Assembly (NCBI GenBank): GCA_016840165.1
Contig: JAEOSU010000048.1
Span: 1 to 64,000, forward strand
Source of the DNA: Promethearchaeota archaeon
Lineage (GTDB): Archaea > Asgardarchaeota > Lokiarchaeia > Sigyniarchaeales > SOKP01
DNA length: 64,000 nucleotides
Direction: 5' to 3'
Under the pieces are notes generated by a model. The model had not been told where the DNA came from. It saw only the letters and a program-made list of their open reading frames with translations, and did no database searches. Positions 52,346-60,531 of the stretch are shown piece by piece. The translations under genes were made by a program, and so were the position numbers. How positions within the stretch are numbered: the stretch's first letter is position 1; each line of letters opens with the position of its first letter.

Positions 52346-52494
52346 TTTAATGCCTAATAGCTTATATTGACAGAATTTATCAGTTACTTCACAGATAAAT
52401 CTAATTTAGTATGAGTAAAGAAGGATAAGAAATAAAATTTTTTGTTTTTCCCTAATAAAATGTATTTGAATATGAATGAAGTAGAATTTAGTAG

Positions 52495-53082
52495 TTAATC
52501 TTGCTTCATAATGGATATGAACTTCTTTACCAACTTTTTTATTCTCTTAGATACATCCACCATAACGATGCCTTCGGGAAGAGGATTCTTTGAATCGGTG
52601 ATCGGAGGTTGTCCATAAAACACCAGGGTTTTACAATTTTCAATAAGAGGAAGCATTAAAACTAAAGGAAGAACCAGTAAATCTTCTTCTCCTTCGGTGA
52701 TCTTTAATAAAGTTCTTGCGTTTGATTTGATAATTTGGTCTAAAATTTCGAAACTTTCCTCTGGAATTGTTCCACTTGGACTCTTAAATTCTATTATTTT
52801 ATCAAAAAAGATATCGAACCCTAAGGTAATTTTATCTCTTTGAGTTTTCTCATCAATAATACATAATCTAATAAATGCTTTCAAATAGCTATTTTCAAGA
52901 AAATCTTTTGAGACAATATCACCTACCAAATAAATCCTAATAAGACTATGCTCTTTTGAATATTCTTTTATCAACTGTTCTACTTGAGGAATGGTTTGTT
53001 CTCTTGTACCTGAAATTAATTTACCTAAAGGCTGTGAAAACTTATGTCTTTCTTTTTCAGGTATTTTTAAGTTATTTGGCAT
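52495..53082 (-). CDS. GTP-dependent dephospho-CoA kinase (DUF359)
   Basis: The 195-residue protein matches the archaeal DUF359 family: GKLISGTREQTIPQVEQLI, YLVGDIVSKDFLE, then KITEGEEDLLVLPLVLMLP and VFYGQPP near the end. The family was shown in Thermococcus to phosphorylate dephospho-CoA with GTP, the last step of archaeal coenzyme A synthesis. It regularly sits between Spt4 and S24e in archaeal genomes, as here, though no functional link to transcription is known. The ATG at 53082 starts before the conserved region, and the length is normal. Confidence 0.93.
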   Translation of the reverse strand: MPNNLKIPEKERHKFSQPLGKLISGTREQTIPQVEQLIKEYSKEHSLIRIYLVGDIVSKDFLENSYLKAFIRLCIIDEKTQRDKITLGFDIFFDKIIEFKSPSGTIPEESFEILDQIIKSNARTLLKITEGEEDLLVLPLVLMLPLIENCKTLVFYGQPPITDSKNPLPEGIVMVDVSKRIKKLVKKFISIMKQD

Positions 53083-53151
53083 GATGCTAATGAAGAGGAA
53101 AGCTATTTTTTTTATACTAAGTTAAGAGTAATAATACATTTATGAAAAAAG

Positions 53152-53340
53152 TTATCTAACTCTTAATGCATACTTCCCAGGATAATGAATCTTAAGATAT
53201 TCTGCAAATTTAGATTGTTCTGGTTTAATAACTATAACTTCACCAGTGTAATCCTCACTTAATGTATGAGTTTTACATTTAGGACAAAGTTGATCATTTC
53301 TCGTAATTAAATGACAATTTTTACATGCTCTTTCTTTCAT
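53152..53340 (-). CDS. spt4: transcription elongation factor Spt4
   Basis: The zinc ribbon ACKNCHLITRNDQLCPKC, then LSEDYTGEVIVIKPEQSKFAEYL, matches archaeal Spt4 (RpoE''), which binds Spt5 and supports processive transcription. The length is about 62 residues. A GTG at 53352 would add four residues but is part of the ribosome-binding motif AGGTGA of the ATG at 53340, so that ATG is preferred. It follows Rpb7 by 28 bases, the standard archaeal order. Confidence 0.95.
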   Translation of the reverse strand: MKERACKNCHLITRNDQLCPKCKTHTLSEDYTGEVIVIKPEQSKFAEYLKIHYPGKYALRVR

Positions 53341-53368
53341 AGAAAAAATCACCTATCAATTAATCATA

Positions 53369-53965
53369 TTACATTCCATTATTTTCTTCATCTGCTTCTG
53401 ATACTTTATTTTTATCAGCATATTCTTCTTCAATATCCGCTTCTATCCATTCTGGTTTGCCTAAGAACCTTTGTCTCATAGTTAAACCTAATTTTCCGCT
53501 TCTACCAGTTCCTAATGACACGGCAATTATCTTCGCTCTTACCATATCATTTACTTCTAAAATTTTTCCTGTTTCTTTACCTATAAATCGGTTCCCTACT
53601 TGTTCATATGAGATATAATCATCGCAGATTTGGGAGACATGAACCAAACCATCTAAGGGTCCTAATCTGATAAAGGACCCGAAATCAACAATTTCTACCA
53701 CCTCTCCTTCCACAACTTCGGAGATCATAGGCTTAAATGCAAGAATTGAAAATTCAACTTCATGAAATGTATTTGCGTTTCCAGGAATTATAATCCCTGG
53801 ACCTACTTCAATGACATCAACAATTGCGATGATGAATCCATAGTCACGGGTGATAATTCCCTCATAATCTTCTGAAAGGATGATTCTTGAACTGACCTCT
53901 TTTGGTTGATCGAACAAGAAAGGAGGAATTTCTACTTTCGCGGTAATTTGATATAATTTAAAAAT
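53369..53965 (-). CDS. rpoE: RNA polymerase subunit E' (Rpb7)
   Basis: The protein has the Rpb7 N-terminal domain (EGIITRDYGFIIAIVDV, then IIIPGNANTFHEVEFSILAFKP) and the S1 domain (VVEGEVVEIVDFGSFIRLGPLDGLVHVSQI). With Rpb4 it forms the RNA polymerase stalk. The first possible standard start, a TTG at 53917, leaves out the conserved first strand. The frame remains open upstream and gives F-K-L-Y-Q-I-T-A-K-V-E-I-P-P-F-L, which fits the usual Rpb7 beginning (M-Y/F-K-L...-I-P-P). No ATG, GTG or upstream TTG exists; an ATT at 53965 or 53968 lies 6 to 9 bases after an AGGTG motif. The C-terminal 30 residues are acidic and variable. Confidence 0.95.
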   Translation of the reverse strand: MFKLYQITAKVEIPPFLFDQPKEVSSRIILSEDYEGIITRDYGFIIAIVDVIEVGPGIIIPGNANTFHEVEFSILAFKPMISEVVEGEVVEIVDFGSFIRLGPLDGLVHVSQICDDYISYEQVGNRFIGKETGKILEVNDMVRAKIIAVSLGTGRSGKLGLTMRQRFLGKPEWIEADIEEEYADKNKVSEADEENNGM

Positions 53966-54071
53966 AATTTAGCACCTGCATAACAGACGAACTATAGTGA
54001 ATATACATATGTAGAATAAAATTAATATTTTGTGGTTTTATGAGAATGAGGCAGTACTTATGAAAGTGATT

Positions 54072-54452
54072 TTAGATTAATTGTGCAATTTTTTCGCATG
54101 TACGCCTGCAGTCTAGTAATATCAATCCGAGTCGTACATCCTTGGCTGCAGAGACCGTTAATACTGCATTTGGGCCCGCTTGGAGTACTAGGAGATATCC
54201 GTCGCTTCCTCTAATATATAATTGATCAAAATCACCTTTCTGCATCTCGATAATTGCCCTTTCGGATAAAGAAAGTAAGGCAGCAGTCATAGCGGCAATC
54301 CTAGTCTCATCAACATCCCGTGGTAGAGCAGAAGCAATCGGCAATCCTTCAGCAGAAACAATAGCTGCGGCTTCTACTTCAGGAATAGCGGCTAACAATT
54401 TTTTAAGCAAATCATCGAGTGAATCTGGCGTACTGGACTCCACTTTAGACAT
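54072..54452 (-). CDS. Roadblock/LC7-domain protein
   Basis: The 126-residue protein is a complete Roadblock/LC7 domain: first helix DLLKKLLAAIPEVEAAAIVSAEGLPIAS, second helix RIAAMTAALLSLSERAI, then DFDQLYIRGSDGYLLVLQAG and AVLTVSAAKDVRLGLILLDCR. In eukaryotes such proteins act in dynein, and in Ragulator and MglB-type complexes that bind or activate small GTPases. In Asgard archaea they are numerous. AAGGAG lies very close to the ATG. The nearest small GTPase in the window is 5 kb away (59609-60148). Confidence 0.94.
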   Translation of the reverse strand: MSKVESSTPDSLDDLLKKLLAAIPEVEAAAIVSAEGLPIASALPRDVDETRIAAMTAALLSLSERAIIEMQKGDFDQLYIRGSDGYLLVLQAGPNAVLTVSAAKDVRLGLILLDCRRTCEKIAQLI

Positions 54453-54695
54453 TCTCCTTCATGTACTAAAAAATTTTGTTAATATATATAATAATAAGTG
54501 AGTATTTAATATAACCTATTAATTAACTTCAACCATTACTTATATTTAAAGTAGATTGGTATTATTTATTTTTTTTGTTTCTTTTGTGTTTAATTATTTT
54601 TTTTTATTTAGAGCTTATTAAGTTTTATAATATGTAGGTAAGAATCTCATTTGGTAGATTGGATTACAGTACTTAATGATTTTAGAAAATATTTA

Positions 54696-56288
54696 TTATT
54701 TGAAATAGCGATAAATAAGCTTTTTAGCATCAGAAAAAGGATTTATTTTTCCAGTAAAGTGAGCGAGCTCATATGCAAATTGCTGTTCGAATGACTTTGT
54801 AAATACATCTAATTTTTTAGAGAGCACAGGTAAATATTTAGTAGAAATTAAGGCAGAAATGACTGATTTTCCGTAAGAAAAGTAAATTTTCACGCCCTCC
54901 TTGTCGATAATGTTTAAATTTTTATCCTGATCTGTAATTTCTGAGATTAATCCTATGATTCCCGTAAATCCACCAGTTATGAGGTCCTCACTAGGGATGT
55001 TTTTTTTCTGATCTGGTTTAAAGTCTTTGGTATACAAACATACTGCGGCTGAGTTAAAAACATATAAACTTTGCAATGAATCAGCCCAATCTGCCTCCTT
55101 ATAGGAAAGTATTTCAGGGAGCGTGCCTATCCAAATAAGGGTGACAATAAGTAAAAAGGGACTCAATCCTTGCAGATAAAGGGGAATCCAATAAAAAAAT
55201 GGTGGATTGGACAAATATACTTTATTCAAAGCAAAATGAATTATAACTCCTACAATTAAACCCATCATAAACACCAAGAGAAAACTGCAAATCATTCTAG
55301 CACGGTATTTAATCGCATTCCTCTCAGTAGAAAAATCAGCTGAGAGGGTGAATAAAATTATAAAAATTATTGGAATAGAAACTCCAAAAAATATTGAGTT
55401 ATATATAATTGGGTTTTGAAATATTCCAGCAAAAATGAATATCGATGAAATTATGAGCAATCCTGCAGAAAATGTCCATTTCCTTCCAAAATTATCTAAT
55501 GCTACTCCAAATATTATAAATAGAAGCATGAATAATGGAACAAAGATAAATGGGCTAATGATAAGTTCTCCATAAGTCGAAAAAGCATTACCAAGTATAA
55601 ATCCAAAAATCAAAAATACTAAGATATAACCAAGGATGTGGTAGGCTCCTGTAAGAATATGAAAAAAATTTTTATTAGATTTGAGCCTTTCCTCATTTTC
55701 TCTATATATGTAGTTTTTTGAAATGTAATAAATCGAAATTAACAAGAAGGATTCAATGATGATTATGATAATGGTATTTCCCAAAGTAATAAGCATGATG
55801 AGATGAGAAACTATGAAAGAGATGAAGAATAAATATCCTAATAATCTACCCCTATTTAGTATATTTGATTCATGAATATAAATGGTTAGAAGATCTATTA
55901 TGAATAAGCCCGTAGACAAAATCATCAGAGATAATCCAATATGCTGAAAAAAATCTCCAAAAAGCACTAAAATCAAGCCTATTATAGTAATAGGTGAAAT
56001 AATTAGTAATAACCTAACCCGATCTTTTATTTTATCGACTATAAATCCCGCAAAAACAATTGTGAAAAAAATTGCCAGGATAAAGGTTAATCCAAGACCG
56101 TTGAATAATAATTCTTGCAGACTAAATTCTAAGATATGCACCACGATAAAGTTTAGGGCTATTGTACAAAAGAAAAAGCATATAAGAAAATAGAGAAATC
56201 CACGTCGAGTTATAGAAAGATCTCGAATGAATAATCTCCGAAATCTAAAGATCTTCGAATAATCCTTTAATAATTCTTCAATATCCAT
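54696..56288 (-). CDS. MFS-type transporter with a C-terminal longin-like domain
   Basis: Residues about 30-400 form twelve membrane helices in two groups, consistent with the major facilitator superfamily; the loop FAGFIVDKIKDRVRLLLI resembles motif A and DNFGRKWTFSAG its second copy. Residues about 403-530 are soluble and look like a longin/profilin-like domain: SLQSLYVFNSAAVCLYTKDF, then DLITGGFTGIIGLISEI, then GVKIYFSYGKSVISALIST, then a long helix and LAHFTGK. The C-terminal domain is similar in pattern to the stand-alone longin-like proteins of the window. Transporter plus trafficking-type domain is an unusual fusion. The substrate is unknown. Confidence 0.82.
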   Translation of the reverse strand: MDIEELLKDYSKIFRFRRLFIRDLSITRRGFLYFLICFFFCTIALNFIVVHILEFSLQELLFNGLGLTFILAIFFTIVFAGFIVDKIKDRVRLLLIISPITIIGLILVLFGDFFQHIGLSLMILSTGLFIIDLLTIYIHESNILNRGRLLGYLFFISFIVSHLIMLITLGNTIIIIIIESFLLISIYYISKNYIYRENEERLKSNKNFFHILTGAYHILGYILVFLIFGFILGNAFSTYGELIISPFIFVPLFMLLFIIFGVALDNFGRKWTFSAGLLIISSIFIFAGIFQNPIIYNSIFFGVSIPIIFIILFTLSADFSTERNAIKYRARMICSFLLVFMMGLIVGVIIHFALNKVYLSNPPFFYWIPLYLQGLSPFLLIVTLIWIGTLPEILSYKEADWADSLQSLYVFNSAAVCLYTKDFKPDQKKNIPSEDLITGGFTGIIGLISEITDQDKNLNIIDKEGVKIYFSYGKSVISALISTKYLPVLSKKLDVFTKSFEQQFAYELAHFTGKINPFSDAKKLIYRYFK

Positions 56289-56363
56289 AAAATCACATTC
56301 TTAGAGCATTTAATATAAAGTATTTATAATTATAAGTAATTTATGTTATAATTTAAGATGATC

Positions 56364-57422
56364 TTAGTCCAACTTAAACTTTTTAGTAGAATCAATCATC
56401 ATTTTAACATTTTCGGGTTTGCAGCTTTTATCTAGTTGTTGAGTAGGGCTAACAGTTAACGGAGCATGGAATTTACGGGATTTAGAAATCAACTTCGTAA
56501 TATATTCTTTTACCTCAGTAGTGTTACCATATGATAGCAAACTCATATCTAAGTTGCCAATATAGCAAATATCTTTTGAATAACGTTTAAATAATTGAAA
56601 GATATCCACACCCGCGCTAGGTTCCAAACTCTGAACAGCATCGAATCCCAGATCAATGAATAAAGGGAATAAATCAGTAATATAACCATCAGAATGAAGG
56701 ATTATTCTTCCTTTATTCTCATGGATGTAGTTTACAATATCGCTATAGGATGGAGAAAATAGTTTTTTCCATAATGAAGTTGGAATAAAGGAGCGGTTCT
56801 TATAGCCACAATCGTCAGCAATAAGAAAAAATTTAGTACCAACTTTTAATAGCTCGGAAATAAGTTTTTTTAAGAAGGTTAAAAAAAAATTAATGACATA
56901 ATAGATAAATTCTATATCTCTCTTTAGCATTTTGGAAAAATAAGAAAATCCCATAGACTGCCATGTTTTTTCAAACAATCCTGGTAAAGAAAGGATGAGC
57001 ATAAGGTGATCTTTTGCTTGAAAGAGATATTTCGAAAGATTATTTAGCTGTATTTTTGGAGGAAGTGTTAAATATTTCCAAGAATCTATGGTCTTTCTAT
57101 TTTTAAATACACCATCCCATGTATACCAATTGTCTTTTGTTTTTTTTCTCCCCCATCCATCAACTTGTACATCCTCATTTAAGCTATAACCACCCTCCCC
57201 GCGTCGGAAATCCCAGAGTGATATAGCATCAAAACCCATCTTAGATATATAAGAGTAATCACGACCGTTTACATAAAAAGTATTCTTATTTATAATGAGA
57301 GGATATTGAGCTTTATAGTTATTGATAAATTCTGTATCAGGATATCCGGTACAATAGAGAGGAATTGAATTTGTAAGCTCTCTTGATAAAACTTTAATAA
57401 AATTTATAGAACGATCAAGCAT
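56364..57422 (-). CDS. uroporphyrinogen-decarboxylase-like (MtaA-type) protein
   Basis: The TIM-barrel fold of the UroD superfamily is visible in the C-terminal half: IADDCGYKNRSFIPTSLWKKLFSPSY, then ILHSDGYITDLFPLFIDLGFDAVQSLEPSAGVDIF, then ICYIGNLDMSLLSYG. This form (D-D-x-G near the middle, H-S-D-G) is that of corrinoid-related methyltransferases rather than true heme-pathway UroD. It probably moves methyl groups from a corrinoid protein, but no corrinoid protein gene is adjacent. It is 352 residues, with a divergent N-terminus. It is transcribed away from the divergent kinase-like gene. Confidence 0.8.
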   Translation of the reverse strand: MLDRSINFIKVLSRELTNSIPLYCTGYPDTEFINNYKAQYPLIINKNTFYVNGRDYSYISKMGFDAISLWDFRRGEGGYSLNEDVQVDGWGRKKTKDNWYTWDGVFKNRKTIDSWKYLTLPPKIQLNNLSKYLFQAKDHLMLILSLPGLFEKTWQSMGFSYFSKMLKRDIEFIYYVINFFLTFLKKLISELLKVGTKFFLIADDCGYKNRSFIPTSLWKKLFSPSYSDIVNYIHENKGRIILHSDGYITDLFPLFIDLGFDAVQSLEPSAGVDIFQLFKRYSKDICYIGNLDMSLLSYGNTTEVKEYITKLISKSRKFHAPLTVSPTQQLDKSCKPENVKMMIDSTKKFKLD

Positions 57423-57541
57423 CCTTAAATTATAACGGTCTAGAAATTAATCATGTTAATATTGATTAACAATAAATCAAAGAATAATTATTTGATTATT
57501 AATTATTAAAATAATTGTTATTATTGGTTAAAGTGTAAATT

Positions 57542-58699
57542 ATGGATGCCTATTGGACCATCATTGATGGTGTATATAATACCTCCCTTACTTTGTTCTT
57601 TTTCATCTTAATGTTTTTAATGTTTTTTATTGGAAGAAAGGGATTACGGGCAAAGAATAGGTATGGAGGAGTCTCTTCTATAATATGTGGTGTATGTTTT
57701 TTAATTTTTGGTTTTTATAATTCTCTCTTCAGATTTTTTCCATATCCTTATAATGGATTTATGATCTGGTGGATTTCCTTTAATTTATTACTTAATATAT
57801 TATTTTCTATGACAATTAAAAGGACTAAAACAAAAATGGAAACCAAATCGCTAGGTGATATTACATCGAGCGAGAATAGCAAAAAATCTTCGATATTACA
57901 AAGATATATATTAAGAATGACGAAAGAGGATCCTTACCAAGAAGATATTACTATCAAAATGGAAGTAATTCGGAAAAGCTTTCATTTAACAGGATTTTTA
58001 ATCTTGATTGCATATTATGGACTATTCTTAATACCCCCTTTAGCCCAAATTGTCAATGATAGTGTCATTGTATTTATAAATCAAGTAAAACCTTCATACA
58101 ATTTCTTGTGGGGCGCAATTTCGGATTATCCATATAGTATTGGTGATTTTAATGCCGTAATTGGTCTAACAATGTTTGCTTTAATGGCATCCTTGGTTTT
58201 TGCCATTATTTCTGATATAATTAGAATAATGTGGGGTCCAGAATATTCCATCTTTAACTTTTTAACCAAATCGATGTTAAGAAATAAGGAAAGAAATGCT
58301 GCTGGCCCCCAAATCTACATAATTACCGGATTTATCTTTAGTTATATGCTTTATATGGCGGGAATCATTCATATTTCAGCTTTTTTTGCAGGAATCTTAA
58401 TTGCATGTCTTTCAGATGCTGCAGCAGCACTGATTGGTCGTAATTTCGGAAAACATAAAATTAAGCTAAGAAATAATGAAGTAAAATCAATAGAAGGGTT
58501 TGCTGCGGGAGTAATTGTTGCCTATGTAATTGGATTTTTTTTAGTAGGTCCAATCTATGCAATAATCGGTGCCGTGATATTTTTTATAACAGATTACTTA
58601 CCTGCGTTTACTGCAGATAATATTTTAAATCCAATTTTTATTCCAATTGGAATACAATTATTTATAGCACTTTTAGGATTACCAGTAGGAATATTTTAA
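57542..58699 (+). CDS. dolichol/diacylglycerol kinase-like membrane protein (SEC59/DGK1/VTE5 family)
   Basis: After two N-terminal helices and a cytoplasmic loop, the family motif appears as MEVIRKSFHLTGFLILIAYYG, followed by more helices and the CTP-binding signature ACLSDAAAALIGRNFGKHKI with KSIEGFAAGVIVAYVIG. This arrangement is that of CTP-dependent kinases of polyprenols, phytol and diacylglycerol, related to CDP-archaeol synthase. At 385 residues it is longer at the N-terminus than bacterial members. A role in polyprenol-phosphate or archaeal lipid salvage is likely; the specific alcohol cannot be read. The HAD phosphatase gene follows 30 bases later. Confidence 0.82.
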   Translation: MDAYWTIIDGVYNTSLTLFFFILMFLMFFIGRKGLRAKNRYGGVSSIICGVCFLIFGFYNSLFRFFPYPYNGFMIWWISFNLLLNILFSMTIKRTKTKMETKSLGDITSSENSKKSSILQRYILRMTKEDPYQEDITIKMEVIRKSFHLTGFLILIAYYGLFLIPPLAQIVNDSVIVFINQVKPSYNFLWGAISDYPYSIGDFNAVIGLTMFALMASLVFAIISDIIRIMWGPEYSIFNFLTKSMLRNKERNAAGPQIYIITGFIFSYMLYMAGIIHISAFFAGILIACLSDAAAALIGRNFGKHKIKLRNNEVKSIEGFAAGVIVAYVIGFFLVGPIYAIIGAVIFFITDYLPAFTADNILNPIFIPIGIQLFIALLGLPVGIF

Positions 58700-58729
58700 A
58701 CATAAAACGATATATTTTAGTTCATTATT

Positions 58730-59563
58730 ATGTCGCAATTGATTGATGATTTGAAAGATGTTAGGTTGGCTATATTTGATCTTGATGGAATTGTTTATCG
58801 TGGAAATAATGAAATTCCAGGGGTAGCAAACATTATAAAAAGATTGAAAGCAAGGTCCATTCGAGTTGTGTTTAACTCAAACAATTCGACTTTAACTCGA
58901 AAGATGTATGTGGAAAAATTAAGAAAGTTTCAGATAGCCAGTACTATTGATGATATCTTCACTAGCGCTTACATTACTGCTGAAGAGATCAGTAAGATAA
59001 AACTTAATGCACAAATTTATATTATTGGAGAAAAAGGGTTAAAAGAAGAGCTAAAAGCAAAAAACCACCAAATATGTGAAGATGTAATAGAACCTAATAC
59101 TATTGATTTTGTAATAGTGGGATTAGATCGAAACTTTAATTATAAGAAGTTAGCAATCGCTCAAAACTGCATTTCTCAAGGTCATGCTCAGTTTTATGCA
59201 ACAAATACAGATGCTACTCTACCAGAGAATGATATTGAACTTCCCGGAGCTGGATGTATGGTTGCTGCGCTAGAGAGATGTGTTTCTCAAAAACCAATAA
59301 GTGTTTTTGGAAAGCCCTCTCCTTTAGGAATAAAAATGATATTAGAAAAAACAAAAATTCAACCCTATAATACGGTTATCTTTGGAGATCGGTTAGATAC
59401 AGATATTATGGCGGGCAATCAAGCAAGAATCAAGACAGTACTTGTTTTAACAGGAGTGACTACAAAGGAAAATATCAATGAACTTAAGGAAAAAAAAGAT
59501 ATTATGGAGAACAATTTATTCCCAAATATAATCATCAATTCCTTAGAAGAAATATTTGTATAA
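58730..59563 (+). CDS. HAD-superfamily phosphatase of the NagD/PGP group
   Basis: The HAD motifs are all present: FDLDGIVYRG (motif I), VFNSNNST (motif II), GKPSPLG lysine (motif III) and FGDRLDTDIMAGNQARIKTVLVLTGVT (motif IV). The insertion between motifs II and III (about 70-185) is a C2 cap. Members dephosphorylate phosphoglycolate, nucleotides or sugar phosphates. The length (277) is normal. It is close to the kinase-like gene on the same strand, so a role in the same lipid or phosphometabolism unit is possible but unproven. Confidence 0.9.
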   Translation: MSQLIDDLKDVRLAIFDLDGIVYRGNNEIPGVANIIKRLKARSIRVVFNSNNSTLTRKMYVEKLRKFQIASTIDDIFTSAYITAEEISKIKLNAQIYIIGEKGLKEELKAKNHQICEDVIEPNTIDFVIVGLDRNFNYKKLAIAQNCISQGHAQFYATNTDATLPENDIELPGAGCMVAALERCVSQKPISVFGKPSPLGIKMILEKTKIQPYNTVIFGDRLDTDIMAGNQARIKTVLVLTGVTTKENINELKEKKDIMENNLFPNIIINSLEEIFV

Positions 59564-59608
59564 AGGGGAAAATTAATTCCTATCTAGCAATCATATTATG
59601 AGATCAAG

Positions 59609-60148
59609 TTAAGAGAATTTTGCACGTTGAATCATTAATTTTGTCATCTCATAAAAAATATCCTCAACATTCTGGCCATTCTTAGAGGAACACTCAACAT
59701 ACCCATAAAGATTGTATTTTTTCGCCAGTTCATAAGCTTCCTTACTTGAAACTGTTCTTTTGTATTGTAAATCCAATTTTCCACCGACCATAATCACCGG
59801 AATCTGTTGATAATTACCAATATACCCTTTTTTAAAAATAGTGATCCAGTCATGGAAGTTCTTTAAACTGGAATATCTGGTGATATCATACATGAAGATT
59901 CCTCCAGATGCGCCAACAACATAGCTTGGTAATAAAAAGCGGAAGCGATCTTCTCCAGCAAAGTCCCATATTTGAAGGCTAACTTTCTTATCATCAACTA
60001 TGAGTTTTTTAATGTGAAAATCTACTCCAATAGTCATTGTAGAGTTTGATTTAAACACCCCAGTTAAATAACGATTAACTAAAGTAGTTTTTCCTACACC
60101 ACCATCCCCAAATAGGCAGACTTTGAACATTACATCGCTTTCCGACAT
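59609..60148 (-). CDS. Ras/Rab-like small GTPase
   Basis: The G1 motif is GDGGVGKT (residues 14-21), G2 threonine in MTIGVDF (39), G3 WDFAGEDRF (61-69), G4 GGKLD (122-126) and G5 CSSK (153-156). The position of the catalytic glutamine of Ras/Rab (A-G-Q-E) is Glu66, and the usual N-K-x-D reads G-K-L-D, so GTP hydrolysis and base recognition differ from the norm. No cysteine lies at the C-terminus (RAKFS), so classical prenylation is excluded. A TTG at 60172 would add eight residues, but the ATG at 60148 gives the usual start. The divergent region upstream holds a small interrupted frame. Confidence 0.95.
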   Translation of the reverse strand: MSESDVMFKVCLFGDGGVGKTTLVNRYLTGVFKSNSTMTIGVDFHIKKLIVDDKKVSLQIWDFAGEDRFRFLLPSYVVGASGGIFMYDITRYSSLKNFHDWITIFKKGYIGNYQQIPVIMVGGKLDLQYKRTVSSKEAYELAKKYNLYGYVECSSKNGQNVEDIFYEMTKLMIQRAKFS

Positions 60149-60334
60149 AATAACCAGATTTTTTAACCACAAAAATAGTAGTTAAAATTCAAATTGTATT
60201 ATTAATAATAGTTGTTTCTTAAAAATTATTAGTTATACAAGATATTAAATATATTTAGTTTAATTTCATAATATTTTTTTTTATTTTCAGGTCTTATTGA
60301 GTTCATATTAGAAGAGATGAATTGAGAGAAAAAA
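60149..60334. other. AT-rich interval without a recognised gene
   Basis: About 185 bases upstream of the small GTPase. It contains a run of eight T residues but no open frame with a plausible ribosome-binding site, no tRNA-like fold and no clear repeat. Promoters for both directions are expected here. Confidence 0.4.
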
Positions 60335-60457
60335 ATGGCAGAATCCGCACCTAATTCTAACTATTTTACTTCAGTTGGTAAAGCAAGAACAAGGATAAGT
60401 TAAGATCAGATTTTTAAAAGATTACAAAAGAAAGGTAAATATAAAAAGAATAAATAA
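60335..60457 (+). pseudogene. small basic protein frame interrupted by an in-frame TAA
   Basis: An ATG at 60335 starts a 22-codon frame ending GKARTRIS before a TAA at 60401-60403. The same frame then continues without a break for 17 codons, DQIFKRLQKKGKYKKNK, to a TAA at 60455-60457. Read through, the product would be about 40 residues with a strongly basic end, like a small RNA-binding or ribosomal-type protein. AGT-TAA-GAT could derive from AGT-AAA-GAT by one base. It may be a broken gene, a short 22-residue gene, or chance; the coherence of both halves favours a single former frame. Confidence 0.35.
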
Positions 60458-60531
60458 TCTCTTTATTTTTTACTTTATTGGCTTAAGAGACATGTTTTAA
60501 TAGACTGATTGCTTTTCCTAATTAGGTCAAT

